DNA from: Halichondria panicea
Taxonomy: Eukaryota > Porifera > Demospongiae > Suberitida > Halichondriidae
Direction of reading: 5' to 3'
Length of the DNA: 64,000 bases
Assembly: GCF_963675165.1 (NCBI RefSeq)
Contig: NC_087390.1
Span: forward strand, 4,287,301-4,351,300
Below, in pieces: positions 25,101-36,799 of this stretch. Position numbers and translations under genes: made by a program. Below the pieces are notes generated by a model. That model was not told the DNA's origin. It did not search any database and saw nothing but the letters and a program-made list of their open reading frames with translations. Position 1 is the first letter of the stretch. Every line of letters starts with the position of its first letter.

Positions 25101-28100
25101 CGTCTACATGGCAAGAACAGAATATACTTAGGTCAGTGTCTAATAGTCCCAGCAGTCCTCGTGCTGAAAATAAAAGGAGCATTGTCGCCCTGTTTCAAGT
25201 CCACGTACATTGCAGATGCTGACCTGATATACTGAGCTTAACCCTAACCCTAACCCTAACCCTAACCCGCAGCAGTACATCTCAAAAACTGGGCTCCAAA
25301 ATAGGCAATGATATCCAGATTCCTTGAAGTAGTCATCATTATTTCATATAATGCTTGATAGGGTGTCATACAGGATTTTGAAGTGAGGGGGAAGTCACCG
25401 TAAAAGCTGCCGTAATCATGTCCCTGTTAAATTTGTCACGAAAGCTAGCTAGGTGGTAGCAGGAGTACATTACTCCTGGTCGTAGCTATATGGCCTTAGA
25501 TTTCAATGGAACACTAAAGGTAGCTTATATGCACTGCTTTGTGTCTGTGGTAGTGTCAAACAAAAGACCTCACTCTGAATGAGCAATACGGTTACGATGC
25601 AGTGTAGTCATCATTATTTCATATAATGCTCTACGTGGGCAGTCCAACATCCAGCACCTTCTTTTTACCTCCAATTGACCGTTGGAGAAATCCTCGGTGT
25701 GTGAACACAACTCGTTGATGGAAATTCTCCAGACCTATATGCTTTCGACCTGACTTTCTACATTCAGGGCTGGTGCGAGACTAATATTTACCCTCAATGC
25801 ATGCAATACGTAGGTTAAGCCACATTAATATTCTACGGTACACAAAGGGGATATTATGTCTGGAAATAACTTACAAACGTATTACACACTCACTTGATTG
25901 CTGTAATGTATCTCAAGACACTGCTGGAGTAGGTCACGTATATCAAGCAGGCAAATACCCATTGCTCGTTTAACGCGAATGCTCGCAGTGGAATTAATAC
26001 AATGATGAAGATCATGGTAAGTAGATTGAGATAGTTGTACAAAAAGAAACTGTAATCCGTAAAGTACGTCAACCTCCACCTACGTATAGTGATATACACG
26101 TTGAGAAAGAAAAGTTAGCATGAAAACGGCTTGTACATAGTACAGTTCATACAATGCCAATAACATACAGGTAGAGTGTGATAGACCTCTACGAGTGAGG
26201 CCGCAGTCACAAGCAGTATGGCCAGCCCCTCACAAACGCCACGGAAGATGTCCACAGGCTGGTCATAAAGATGAGGATCCGGCTCTTCAGCAGCAATGAT
26301 CAGAGCAGCCGAAATTGCCACCATTGTGATGGCCCAGTAGAAGAAATGGACACTGAAAAGTGATCAAGAAGCACTATCACATGTACGTACATGTACATGA
26401 GCCTCTGTTTTTGATAAAGGTGAGATACAAGAAAATACTGCTAACAATGCTCTTTCAGTATCTCTTTAGATACGATACCGATTCTTGGTGTCAAGGAAAT
26501 AATCATGATGCACATGTACATGTATAGCTACTTACATGAGAAAGTTTCTAGCAAAACGCCTCCACTTGCTATGCATCATTAGACGAACTACCAGATGAGT
26601 CACTGCTTCCTGAAAATTAACAAAATAATGTAGATCAAATTACAGAAGCTAAAAAAATGTATTATGTTGCATGCATGTACATCGGTTTATCATGCATACC
26701 TTATTGCCAGTCCACGCAATCCTTTCAAAGGCTGACTTTCCCAATTTTCGGCGAAGAGAAGAAGTGGAATTTCTGGCAATCCGTCCTTCTTTGTTGCACT
26801 CCAAGAGGTCATAGTATGCTGTACACGTTCGCTTGCGACCAGGTATTCTCTCAATCAGTGTGTCCATTACAGCACTCACTGTATCCTGTATTGTATGGAT
26901 GTGTGATACGTTCATTATTAGCGCTGTCACGTGATCTCCAGCCAATCAGTTCAGTAAAAGTAGTCCAATGACCGTACTTTTATTATCTATGCACTATATA
27001 TTAATGCACACTTTAAAAAAAAAAAAACACAAGTTTGGCAAAACCGTCTAATACATCAAACTGTACACTGTATACGCGGCTAGTGATCATGTGACAGTAC
27101 TAATCCTTTAGAATACGCGTAGCCTATATGATTATGTTTTAATGCTGGAGCACTCGGATGGGCTCTCGGTTAATGTATAGTGCACGAAGCGAATTGGCAC
27201 ACAGATGAATACTTAATCTAGGCTAGGTGTGTGTTCTAAACATTGCTTCCTATTATTGTTATATATGCATGCCTGTGGTTGTCTAACATTACTTCTTAAC
27301 AGACAACATTCTATTATTGTTATGCATGCCTGTGTTGTCCAACATTACTTCTTAAGAGATTCTATTATTGTTATGCATGCCTGTGTTGTCCTGTCCATAT
27401 ACTATAACACTGTATATATAGCGTAACTTTTAGGCAGGTTTCATAATACTTGCCCGGCTTTTATATACCTGTTCTTAAAGGCTCTATTCAAGTCCGAACT
27501 CACGGCAAACAAAAAGCGTTCTCGGTGGAATGACAAGGCCAAACACTCAACTATTGGTAGTTTGAAGATAGCCACAACTCTCTCTCTCTCTCTCTCTCTC
27601 TCGTATCGACAGAAGGCTCTACACAGCTAGCTACAATACATGACCATAATCTAAAACTAGTAAACTATATGTACAGCTCTAGTTTCGAGGTCTGGCTGCA
27701 AGCCATTACAGTGGCGGATCTAGGAATGTTGAGAGGGAGGTTCCAAAACAGTTAATTTGACTAAAAAAAAAATAAAATAAAAGTCAGTGATCACTTTTCC
27801 TAAGCAATGAGCATGCGCATTAGAGAGCCCTGCCCACATATCAATTATGAAATCAGCCTAGTACTAAACTGCAGATCACGATCATTCAGGCCGAGTTGCT
27901 AGCTTGGTAAGTTGATCTCCAGTGTTTCTTATGTGAAAGGGGGGTTCCATGGAACCCATGGAACCTGTCTGGATCCGCCACTGCATTAGATAACGGTGGC
28001 TTCTCAAAAAGTGCAGTATTGCAATCAAAATCTGAACCATTTCCCAGAATGCAGTTACGTCATGCAACTCTTGGAAAATTGATTATCGGTGGTTTTCTCT

Positions 28101-31100
28101 GCTTTGTTGATGAGTTAGTATGACTACTGTATATAGCGGGTAATTTTCGGGGTGGACAAAATATTCGTGGTTCAACAATATTGAGACATTTCGTGGGTAA
28201 TATTTTTGTGGTTGGAGCTTGTAAAGGTAAGCAAGGTCGTGGGTAAAATATTCATGGTCAGACTTCCAACCACGAAAACCACGAATATTTTGCCCCACGA
28301 AAATTACACGCTATACGGTATAATTATAGCTATAAAACACAATAACTTACATGCAAATACTCACTATCCAGCAAATCGTGGAAGCTCAGTCGAGGTTCAT
28401 TATCAGCTTGAGACAAGAACAAAGTTCGCACCCTGTATTGAGACAAGCAACTTTAGTTTCACTTTAGGCAACTTCACAAGAATAGATGCAAATAACCTTC
28501 TTTCAATGGCAACTCACTTAGCTGGCTTCATCTCTCGACACATGAGTACAGCAAAAGCATTGTAGTCATCAACACTATCGATCGAGTTCTGCATTGTACT
28601 TTGTACTCCAAGAGCTTGAACAATGGCTATCTCCAGTGGTACTTTCTCGTCATTATTTTCTGTGTGAGGGTCGGCCCCCCAACGAAGGAGCTCTTTGGCC
28701 ACATCAGGGAAACCTCGCCTCGCTGCTAGATGGAGGGGTGTGTCGCCATCCTCATCAGTGGCCATAACCTTCGCACCTTTCTGAATCAGCTCAGTCACAT
28801 ACAGGCCAATCTATACGTACATGTGTTATTAAATACAGTATTAAGCTATCTTTCTCTCCCCCTCCCTCTCCCCCTCCCTCCCCCCCTCTCCTTTCCCCCC
28901 TCTCCTGATGGCAGAATTAGTACACATCAGTGATGGTAGAAGTGCATGTATCAACTCGAAGCCCTCATGCGTCTATTAGACAGTTACTCAATTAATTTCT
29001 GGTGTAATTCGTCTCAGACCACCTTGAGATGAACCCAGTTACAGAAAGTATTGTGCATGCTGACTCACTCTAGCCTCAGGGAATTTTGCAGAGTCTGTCT
29101 CCAATATCACATTGAGCAGAGCCTTGTCATTATTCCCAGCACGCTGTATATACCCAGCTATCTCCTTTGTGTTGGTCAGCTTAACTTTGCTCTTTCTCAG
29201 ACTCTTCCTTTTCGACCAAACGTCTTCAGAGAGAAATGTATATGGATCATCTGCCTGTGAGCAGTCGAAAACCAACAATAACCTTAATATAGTACGTTAT
29301 AAAATGATGTTGCAAGCTCCACTGTAGCTAATGCCTCACGACATTTTTGCTTTGCTCAAAAATTAGTATAGAAGAGGTTAGTTTGCTTTGTATAATGTAT
29401 AATTATTACGAAATAAAGTTAAATGAATTTTATTGTTGACAATAACAAATTGAATTCTAATTTAGAACACAGAGTAATACAGTGTTGTGGAAGAGGAGTT
29501 TAATGACAGAAGTTTTCCAATGTCAAGGATAGAATCATAGATCTATGATGATAGCATAATAGTTGAGCGGTGTGTGCATTTCCTGTCAAAGGTGCCATGG
29601 ATCTGCAAAGAGGTCTCAGAGCCTGCTGCATGCTTCTGGCTCTGCACCTAACAGCTCTTTTCTGACTCTTGTAGCAAAAGCTAATTCATAAGTTGAATAG
29701 AAACTTTGTGCGAACAGATGATGCTATGGAATATTCTGAAGACTGGAACAGCCTTCACCGTAAGTAACACTGAGAAAGATTGCAAATCCACGAATTAAAA
29801 TCAATAACGTGGCCAGAAGCCTATAGAAGCTGTTAGTTTTCGCCGTCGCATTGCAACGGTTAAGTAGTTACAACACACATGCACACACACACCAGGGCCG
29901 TAGATAGCTTAGGTTTGCAGGGGTGGCAAAATAACAGCTGAAATTTTTTACAACAAAAAAGGTCAACTGTTTTTCATATCCTCTGAGTATGGTAACTTGT
30001 AACTTGCTGTGACACCAACTTAGCTATTCATGGAGCAACTAAAACAAGGTAAGAAGATGCTCCTGCTTCCCAGAGGCGTAGTAGAGCTATGATTTTTACC
30101 TAAAAAAGGTCATCACTTTTTCTCTGCAGTAAGCATGCCATCAGATAGCCCTGCCCACATTTGCATTGGGCATGTGCAGATCAATCTTTCACAGTAATTC
30201 TTGCAGATCTAGAATGCAGGGGGTAACTGCCCCCCCTTGCCCCCCCTCCGCTGTCTACGGCCTAGCCTCGATTCAAGGCCGATTAAAATACGGCCTGGTA
30301 CCTATTGCAGGGGTGATAGTACACATGCGCTTCAAATTATCCAGAATATGGGTAATCGTACTACGAACGTAAAACCTTAGTAAATTATACTGGAAATTAG
30401 AATGTTTACTAAGAATACACAGTAAAAACAGATGTGTTATAATAACATAAAACATCTCAAGTACCTTAAGGTTGGTATTATTGGCGGGTACTAATTTTAG
30501 CGGTTTGCTGAGATACTGCATTTGGCGGGTACTAATTTTAGCGATTTGAAATGACTAGACTGGCGACGCGACGATATTACTCTCTAATTGTACGTAATGC
30601 TGACGTGTTTGTATTATTAGCGAGTGGTTGATTTAGCGAAAAAATTTCAATTCGCTAAATTCGCTAAAATAACAACCCGTTAATAATACCGACCTTAAGG
30701 TAAATAAATTTTATTAAAATTTAATGTAGAAATGACATAAAATATCTGTCATTTTAACACTAAAATACGATGATGCATCTCGTATAACATAATTATGTGT
30801 TTTTGCTGTGTATGTTCTGTAATACTCCATCTCTATGACTGAGTTTTGTGAAGCTGTGGCTTATGCCGTCTATTGCGTTGGGGTCTAGAAGGCTTAAACA
30901 CTAGTTTTAAGACAGAAGAGGCTCTCATCTACGTCTAGGATGGTTCTATAGCCGGGTTGTCTTCGCGAGTAGCAGTTTGAGGCACCATATACTTCCCATA
31001 GCCTGTACAGACCCAAGGTAAGACATCCTGACCATACAACCGTCATAGAGGTAGATGAGAGCCTCTTTTGCCTTCAGACTAGTGTGAAAGCCTTCTGGAA

Positions 31101-34100
31101 CAACATAATAGAGAGCTAAGCTGATGTACAAAGATAGAAAATAGATGAGAACAAGAAAAAAGGGATTCCCCAGATTCTGGTGAATAAACTAACGCATGCG
31201 CACCAACACCATGCAATAGGTACCAGGCCGTATTTTAATCGGCCTGGAATCGAGGCTATCTACGGCCCTGCACACAGTCAGCTTTACCGTATTCCTCGTA
31301 CGACTACGCCTCAATGCATAATTAGCATGCATATGTACCTTGTTTATCGGAACACTTGCTATGGTCCAAAAATAGCTTTTAATGAACACATGCTGAGAAC
31401 TTGCAAGAAACAAGACTCTATAGCCACTTCGTATACAGAAAAATTTAAGAGCTTAAAAGGTTTTGTCCGTTATTCGGAGGTGTCCTTTATTGGGAGGTTA
31501 TACCATATAAAGTTACGTTACCCCAAATGTGTTTAATAAGAGACTTCAAATATATACATAATTCAGTAATATAGTTGTACCATGGATATCAAGGGTGTAT
31601 ATAGAGACTTCAAATATACACTTAATTCAGTATACATGTACCATGGATATCAAGGGTGTATTAGATTTGTACTACCGAGGGCAGTTCTATGTATTCCCCG
31701 AGGAAATACATACAACTGCACGAGGTAGTACAATAACAATACACACCGCAGATATCCATGGTGCTACAAACCACATTTGCAACTTCACACCCCAGTTCCA
31801 ATGGGGTCCGGTAGTTTTAGTGAATCTGATTGGATACTGAAGAATTGATCTTCACAATGTGATCCAATGTGTCACAGTAGTGTCCTATAAAAGAGAGAGC
31901 CCTTTAAGGTTATGGTCAACCGTTTGCTCATTAATTATTCATAAGCTAGATCTAGTGATCTTTTCCAGCTAGAATGAGCTGGAAGCCCCGCTGAAACGCA
32001 GTAGTCATTTCATGGCTCGAATAGACACTTTTAATAGATAGCTTAGGTGCAGTCTACTGTAGCTGAACTATATGCAGGGCCACACGAAGAGATATAAAAA
32101 AGGCTACTGAAAGCTCACAAGAGGCTGTTTTCCTTGGCTCTGTCAGCCATTTTAAGTACATATTTTTGTTTTGTGAGAGTTTCCTGGCCTGGAACGAAAA
32201 AACGCTTCGTGTAGCCCTCCAGAATGGTAAAAAGTATCCTATAAGAGCAAGAACACGGAGCTAGAAGTATTTTTGGAAGCATAAAATGACCACTGGTTTG
32301 TGTTGTTTCTAGTAACTTGATGATCGGTATGTGCTTCAAACTTCTCTCATGGCATTTATAGTTTCACAAAAATCATTATAAGAAAATCATGAATATTCAT
32401 GAGCAAACTGTTTACCGTAACCTTAAGGGTGGATGGTGGCCTTTAGGCTGACCACAAGTCAATGTACTCTATATTCCTTAGTGTCAGAGCACATCATGGT
32501 ACAAGTAGCCATAGTCTTTGAGAACAAATTAACCACCACAAATTAACATCTTTTATACCGTATATATAATTATATAGCAGGTAATTTTCGTTGTTGCTTC
32601 GTACAGCTCAGGACAGTGACGTTGAATTTATAGTGGAACCTCCCTTAACGACTACCTCTTAACAGCAACCAGGAATTGACTCAGAGCATATCATTTTTAT
32701 GTGGTTGACAATCGAAACCTCTAGATACCACCTCTCTATATAACGGCCAAAAGGCTGTTCCCCAACAGTGTCCGTTTTATGGAGGTTCCACTGTATTGCA
32801 GTAGTTAATTTTTGTATAATGCTCTCAATACAAAATATACGAAAATAACCCGCTACACGGTAAGTTAATTGGACTGTCGTCACATGATAGACGTGGCCCG
32901 TCCTAGCTCCTAAAAGAAGGGAGGGACGGGTTTCAAGCCTCAAGCCTATGTCTGGATTAATTTGTACTCACTGCAGTGGCGTTTCTAGGAATATTGGTAG
33001 GAGCACGACATTTTGGATTCGCCCACGCACAGGAAGCCACGCCCACGTTTTACTGCACATTACAGGGAACAATACTGATTTTACAAAAAACAATCACGAA
33101 GATATCAATTCTACCAGTACCATGCCAATATCTACAGGTATTTTCACAGTGTATCACTATGTGTAGAAGACATAGTCTTGTCAGTCGATTGTTCTGTGTG
33201 ATCGTACTGCTGTCTCTATTCTCTTTAGACCGTACACTAGCTGAAAGACTTCTCTGCTGAGCAGCTATACTATAGCAGAGGAGCAGAGGACCTGATCACA
33301 CTCTACCTGAATAATTATACAATTGTTTTGATGCAAATGTTCTGGTGGTAGTATAATTATCATTGTGCTCTCACTATAGCCTATAGTGAGAGCACACTAT
33401 CACCAGAACATCTGCTGAATAATTATACAATGGTTTTGATGCAGATTTTCAGACTATATATAGGCTATAGTGAGAGCACAATGATATACTATCACCAGAA
33501 CATCTGCATCAAAACCATTGCATAAGGTGCAGTGCAGGCTCAGGCTCAGGCTCATGCAGCTCCCAGCTATGCATATTGCTTTGCAGCACCAATCAGATTG
33601 CTCCATGCAGCCTCTCCCCTTCTTGCTCTATATATATGGGTTCTATATATACTCTTTGCAATTAATTAACGACTTATTTTCAGGGCTTCAGACTTTTACA
33701 GTTTCTTTCCTGCATCTAATTATACACATCATTTTCTTTAATTGACTATACACTAATTTTTGCTAGCAATGAATTGCTATCCTAAAACAACAGAGCTAAT
33801 CTTTACCCACATAGTCGGTTGATTCTTCAGCATCAGAAAATTGGTTCATGCCCGTCTCTTTGATGTCAAGCCGGCCTTGATTATCCTACAATTATACGGA
33901 AAAGAGGATTATTGTAACCAGTTGTATAGCATTGGGTGCACAGATACAATTACTACCGCATGTGTCAGCTTTCTAGTATACATATACAAACCTCAGTTAT
34001 ATCTTGGTGCATGCATGAGTATAATAGCGTTCTGAGCTTGCAAACTCACACACTCATAATTATCAATGTATACTGAATCTTCAACTCACATCTCCAGCAT

Positions 34101-34146
34101 GTTGACTATTCAGAGGGACAAATACTTCAATACTCTCTGCAGCCAT
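19151..34146 (-). CDS. TRP-type cation channel with ankyrin repeat, paralogue B (one-base insertion)
   Basis: Same 15-exon plan as A and C: 34146-34090, 33885-33811, 29254-29069, 28810-28518, 28432-28351, 26885-26700, 26609-26536, 26352-26169, 26079-25894, 23605-23321, 23145-23059, 22933-22753, 19688-19637, 19584-19479, 19235-19151. Domains are as in C: ankyrin repeat (GDTPLHLAARRGFPDVAKEL), S1-S6, pore NFLTYFGPDGFG, TRP-like S6 end and a coiled tail ending LEYKSK. Exon 8 is 184 nt where A and C have 183. The extra base, about 26170-26185, puts exon 9 out of frame with the usual donor. Elsewhere every exon length matches C exactly except exons 1 and 2. So B is either a recent pseudogene or allele, uses another splice site, or holds a sequencing error. 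Without the extra base it would be 705 residues. Confidence 0.82.
19256..19382 (+). repeat. Internally deleted copy of the GCACCG/CCGAGGCAT repeat
   Basis: Only the two ends remain: GAAAGCACCGCGGGTGCC and CGCATGCGTACCGAGGCATA. It lies in the last intron of TRP B. Confidence 0.6.
20402..20755. mobile_element. 354-bp element with G+C-rich ends, 9-bp duplication GCAGTGTAC
   Basis: The ends TAGTCGAGCGCCGCCGCCCT and AGGGCGGCGGCGCCCGACTA are inverted, and a second inverted block starts at GGAGGTCGGGAATCAAGC. GCAGTGTAC flanks at 20393-20401 and 20756-20764. No transposase frame. It interrupts a copy of the CTCGAGGCATAA dispersed repeat in TRP B intron 12. Confidence 0.8.
22012..22741. mobile_element. 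730-bp element, 9-bp duplication ATATTGCTC, next to a splice donor
   Basis: Ends TAGCCTCTACACAGGC and GCCTGGGATCGAGGCTA. ATATTGCTC occurs at 22003-22011 and 22742-22750. The right duplication overlaps the donor region of TRP B exon 12 (exon end 22753). Gene C keeps the uninserted equivalent at about 47480-47510. The interior shares a block, in reverse, with the element at 50921-51497. Confidence 0.8.
24112..24935 (+). repeat. Full copy of the GCACCG/CCGAGGCAT repeat with an insertion
   Basis: About 540 bp from GAAAGCACCGCGGGTGCTGA to GCGCATGCGCACCGAGGCAT, interrupted by the element at 24187-24469. The subterminal GATGCCTCGGTG and CACCGAGGCAT are inverted, so this may itself be a non-autonomous DNA transposon. 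It is in intron 9 of TRP B. Confidence 0.65.
24187..24469. mobile_element. 283-bp element, 5-bp duplication CATGA
   Basis: Ends CAGGGGCAGATCCAGG and CTGGATCCGCCACTG; CATGA at 24182-24186 and 24470-24474. Non-coding. Confidence 0.75.
25239..25267 (+). repeat. Interstitial telomere-type repeat
   Basis: Perfect run of five CCCTAA units (TTAACCCTAACCCTAACC and on) inside intron 9 of TRP B. TTAGGG is the usual animal telomere repeat. Genes continue on both sides, so this is internal and not a chromosome end. Confidence 0.85.
27580..27603 (+). repeat. CT microsatellite
   Basis: Uninterrupted CT dinucleotide run of about 12 units in TRP B intron 5. Confidence 0.9.
27709..27983. mobile_element. 275-bp element, 5-bp duplication CATTA
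   Basis: Ends CAGTGGCGGATCTAGG and CTGGATCCGCCACTG; CATTA at 27704-27708 and 27984-27988. Same family as 24187-24469. Confidence 0.75.
28127..28318. mobile_element. 192-bp TA-flanked element, CTGTATATAGCGGG ends
   Basis: Inverted ends (AGCGGGTAATTTTCGGGG against CCCCACGAAAATTACACGCT) with TA on both sides. Relative of 15025 and 42073. It abuts the donor side of TRP B exon 5 in the intron. Confidence 0.65.
30263..31258. mobile_element. 996-bp TAGCCTCG element, 9-bp duplication TCTACGGCC
   Basis: The inverted ends extend about 55 bp (TAGCCTCGATTCAAGGCCGA and its counterpart). TCTACGGCC at 30254-30262 and 31259-31267. It contains a further TA-flanked element (30464-30700). No transposase frame was recognised. 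Confidence 0.8.
30464..30700. mobile_element. TA-flanked element with CCTTAAGG ends
   Basis: Ends CCTTAAGGTTGGTATTATT and AATAATACCGACCTTAAGG with TA on both sides. The uninserted version of the surrounding sequence is at about 12190-12300 in TRP A intron 2, which confirms the borders. Confidence 0.75.
31577..31763. repeat. Imperfect hairpin preceded by a tandem duplication
   Basis: ACCATGGATATC at 31638 pairs with GATATCCATGGT ending near 31763, with arms of about 58 bp at roughly three-quarters identity and a very short loop. A roughly 60-bp unit ending in the same ACCATGGATATCAAGGGTGT is duplicated just upstream. Probably a decayed foldback element. Confidence 0.5.
32566..32862. mobile_element. 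CCGTATA-type element with a nested CAGTGGAACC-type element
   Basis: Outer ends CCGTATATATAATTATATAG and AATAACCCGCTACACGG next to TA. Inside, TAGTGGAACCTCCCTTAAC at 32631 and GGAGGTTCCACTG ending 32793 bound a pogo/Tigger-like non-autonomous element followed by TA. Confidence 0.6.
33300..33530. repeat. Cluster of nested inverted repeats
   Basis: CTCTCACTATAGCC is directly followed by GGCTATAGTGAGAG (33370-33400), flanked by inverted copies of a TGATGCA...TGTTCTGG block. A second CTATAGTGAGAGCACA copy follows at about 33464. Non-coding, in TRP B intron 2. Confidence 0.6.
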
Positions 34147-34200
34147 TACCTTGACTTGTCCATAGCCCCTTGCCAGGAAATAGGGTGTGTATTTAGATCT

Positions 34201-34230
34201 TGCGCATGCTTTGTAGGACTGGGAGGAGCC
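34201..34230 (-). promoter_or_regulatory. Upstream block shared by TRP B and TRP C
   Basis: TGCGCATGCTTTGTAGG followed by a GGGAGG box lies 55-85 bp upstream of the B start codon. The same block is at 59210-59240 upstream of C (126-156 bp). TGCGCATGC resembles the core of the NRF1 site. A regulatory role is inferred from conservation and position. Confidence 0.4.
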
Positions 34231-34253
34231 TGGTCATGGTCGTGTTTTATGAT

Positions 34254-34415
34254 ATTATGGAATTTAATAGCATATTAAATGGGGTTAACAACAAGGAGCA
34301 GGCCGCAATGACGTCACTCATCTCAATGCATGTGCACTAAAGTTGAAGCCTCGTGGCAGTCTCAGAACTATTAGCAGTCACTTTGTGAGCATATCAGATG
34401 TCCATCATTCATTCA
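34254..34415 (+). repeat. 160-bp repeat, copy 1
   Basis: Nearly identical to 39605-39760 (begins ATGGAATTTAATAGCATATT), with one difference noticed, then abrupt divergence into a TTCA microsatellite. Part of a dispersed element or local duplication. Confidence 0.75.
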
Positions 34416-34719
34416 TTCATTCATCTTCTGTCTACCAATTCTCTCTACCGATTAGTGCCCGGTCATCGGCCATGGACCCCCCCCCCCTCAGTTGGCAGGT
34501 ACAGAACACCTAAGCCTTTAGCCAAAAGTTACTTCGACACCACCGCAGCTGGCACGTCGATAATAACCCCTCTCCATTCTAATACGAATGTGAAAAATCA
34601 GGGGCACAATTGACTGCCAAGGTGGTGTAGGATCAATACATATAGTCGCTAACCATGCCTTATACGTACCTCATGCTCAGTGTAGCTATAGACAATAAAT
34701 TAATAAATTATATCATGTC

Positions 34720-36700
34720 GCTGCATGGAGAGTATGGCAAACTCAACAAGTAGCAACAGAGTATGGCAAAATCAACATAGCAACAGAGTAAGCCTATGTA
34801 CGTGCATATAGATGCTTTATTCGTATACCTGTATAGACAATACCTATAATGATCATGTCGCTGCATGGACTCAAACAGATAAGAGTATGAGTATGGCAAA
34901 CTCAACAAATAGCAACAGAGTATGGCAAACTCAACAATGGCAGGGTATAGCAAACCACTGCCAAGGTGGTGTAGGATCAAATGCTTTATACGTAGTTAAG
35001 TACCTAGCTATATACAGTACATGTCATGTCGCTCCACGGACAGCGGCCAACTCAACAAGGTACGGCAAACACAGCAAATGGCAGGGTGATGGCAGACCCA
35101 ACAAATGCCAGGTACCGGCAGGGTGATGGCATACCCACAAATGCCAGGGTGATGGCATACCCAACAAATGCCAGGGTAATGGCAGACCCAGGGTGATGGC
35201 ATACCCAACAAATGGCAGGGTGATGGCAGACCCAACAAATGCCAGGGTGATGGCATACCCAACAAATGGCATACTAACAAACTGCCGAGTGTGTATGTTA
35301 ATAAATGCCGACTGTAGCAAACGCAACAACTGGCAGGGCGTGGCAAACCCAGCAAATGAAAGCACCGCAGGAGACACAAAGCTATTATACCAGGCAGACT
35401 AGATCAGTAATTTCTCATCAGCCCCCTCATCACTTTTAGCCTTCCCCCCAAAAGTTTATTATTCATTATTTGTTAGGTGTGGCCTAAATTAATGAGCCAC
35501 ACCCACTGTATATTAGGCAGTGGTTTACAATTAATGAGTTACACCCAGCCCACACGGCAAATTAGAAACCGATTACTGATGATGTAATGGTTGTGTACCG
35601 AAATATTGCATTGTCAGCATAATGAAGAGTGATTAGTGACCCCTCATGGCCTCATCAATTTTTAAAAAACCATGTGGTGGTGGGAGGCTGCTGGTCTGCT
35701 TTGCCTGGTCTGGTGAACATTTTTGCTGCATGCAAACTCAGAGTGGGTAATGATCGACCAAGATTGTTGTTAAAAAGTTCAAGTCTAAAATTAATCGTCT
35801 CTGTCAGAAAATTAATGACTGCCATCAGCAGAGCCTTGCAGCTCTCTTCTCACTCTTGCAGCTACCAATAGCTAGCGTTCTAGTTCAGAGCTAACTACTT
35901 CGCAGAGTAGCAACACTCGGTAAACAAGTTTGGATACATGCTCTGGCATTCCAAGTAAGCAAAACTAGGCATAACTCGAGAATGAAGCACTGATTATTTT
36001 GCAAATCCAAGAAAACATGACTAGAAGCCTATAGAGAAACTCTTACTTGCACTTCATTGATCCTTGAACAGCTGTAGCAGTCTACACTGACACACACACA
36101 CAAACATACTACCGTATACCTCGCTTGCGCATGTGCACTGAGGCACAATAATGGCGAGTATGGCAAAACCCAACAAATGGCATACTAATAAACCAGAGTA
36201 TAGCAAATGCAAACTCAACGAATGGCAACACACTCAACAAATATAGCCGAGTAGGGTGTGGCAAACCCTGGTATTGCAAGTTAACCTCAAGTAGCGGGGT
36301 ATGGCATATATACCCCCCTGGGCCCATCCCCCAAAATAAATGTCGGGGCAGGTCAATCAAACACAATAATAATACACCTCAGCAAGCAAAGAGCCACAGT
36401 ACACTTTATGAACTGCTCCTGCACGCACCACAGGTATCTCGCAAAGTTCGCAGGTATGGAAAACTCTGAGTATGGCAAACGCAGCAAAACTCAGTAGGGT
36501 ATAGCTATGGCAAACTCAACAAATGGTACCAACAACAGGAGGGGTATGGCAAACTCAACAACATTTAGGAACAAGTGCAGGGCAAACTCAGAAAATGGCA
36601 CCGACAAAAGGCGGGTTATGGTAACTGGCAGCAAACTCAATAAAATGGCAGGGTAGGCGGTATTGGCAAACCTACATGTCTTGATAGTAATGGCCTTAAA
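34720..36700 (+). repeat. Diverged satellite based on CAACAAATGGCAGGGTGATG
   Basis: Many imperfect units of roughly 20-36 bp with the words ATGGCA, CAACAAATG and GCAGGGT. The array is most regular at 35080-35280, where it gives long open frames on both strands that are not genes. A GCACCG/CCGAGGCAT repeat copy (about 35357-36155) interrupts it. Confidence 0.75.
35357..36155 (+). repeat. Interrupted copy of the GCACCG/CCGAGGCAT repeat
   Basis: Begins GAAAGCACCGCAGGAG, loses the family match between about 35395 and 35720, then resumes with GCTGCATGCAAACTCAGAG and ends CGCATGTGCACTGAGGCA. It lies within the satellite. Confidence 0.55.
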
Positions 36701-36799
36701 CGATGGTCGCCACCCATCACAGCCATGGGAGATATAAGTGCACCTCCCTACAGCAAGCAAGCAAAGAGCACTTTAAAATTATACACGGCTCACCGCAGG

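Larger units (their letters stand above)
29893..31270. mobile_element. 5-bp-duplication element interrupted by a 9-bp-duplication element
   Basis: Starts CAGGGCCGTAGATAGC and ends TCTACGGCCCTG after resuming beyond 31258. CACAC at 29888-29892 and 31271-31275 is the duplication, although it lies in a CA run and is weak alone. The element at 30263-31258 split its right end. The whole sits in the CA run of a CTCGAGGCATAA-type dispersed repeat (about 29600-31325). Confidence 0.65.

Noticed and set aside
25882..26099. Second open frame over TRP B exon 9 (and over TRP C exon 9 at 49125-49322)
   Set aside because: It is the +1 shadow of the S3-S4 exon. The frame with TYFTDYSFFLYNY is the conserved one in A, B and C.
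35080..35290. Possible CRISPR-like array
   Set aside because: Repeats are degenerate and spacers are not unique. The context is a eukaryotic nuclear genome.
34708..35402. Long open frames on both strands rich in CHLLGMPS or NARVMAYPTNG
   Set aside because: They are produced by the tandem satellite unit, not by coding sequence.
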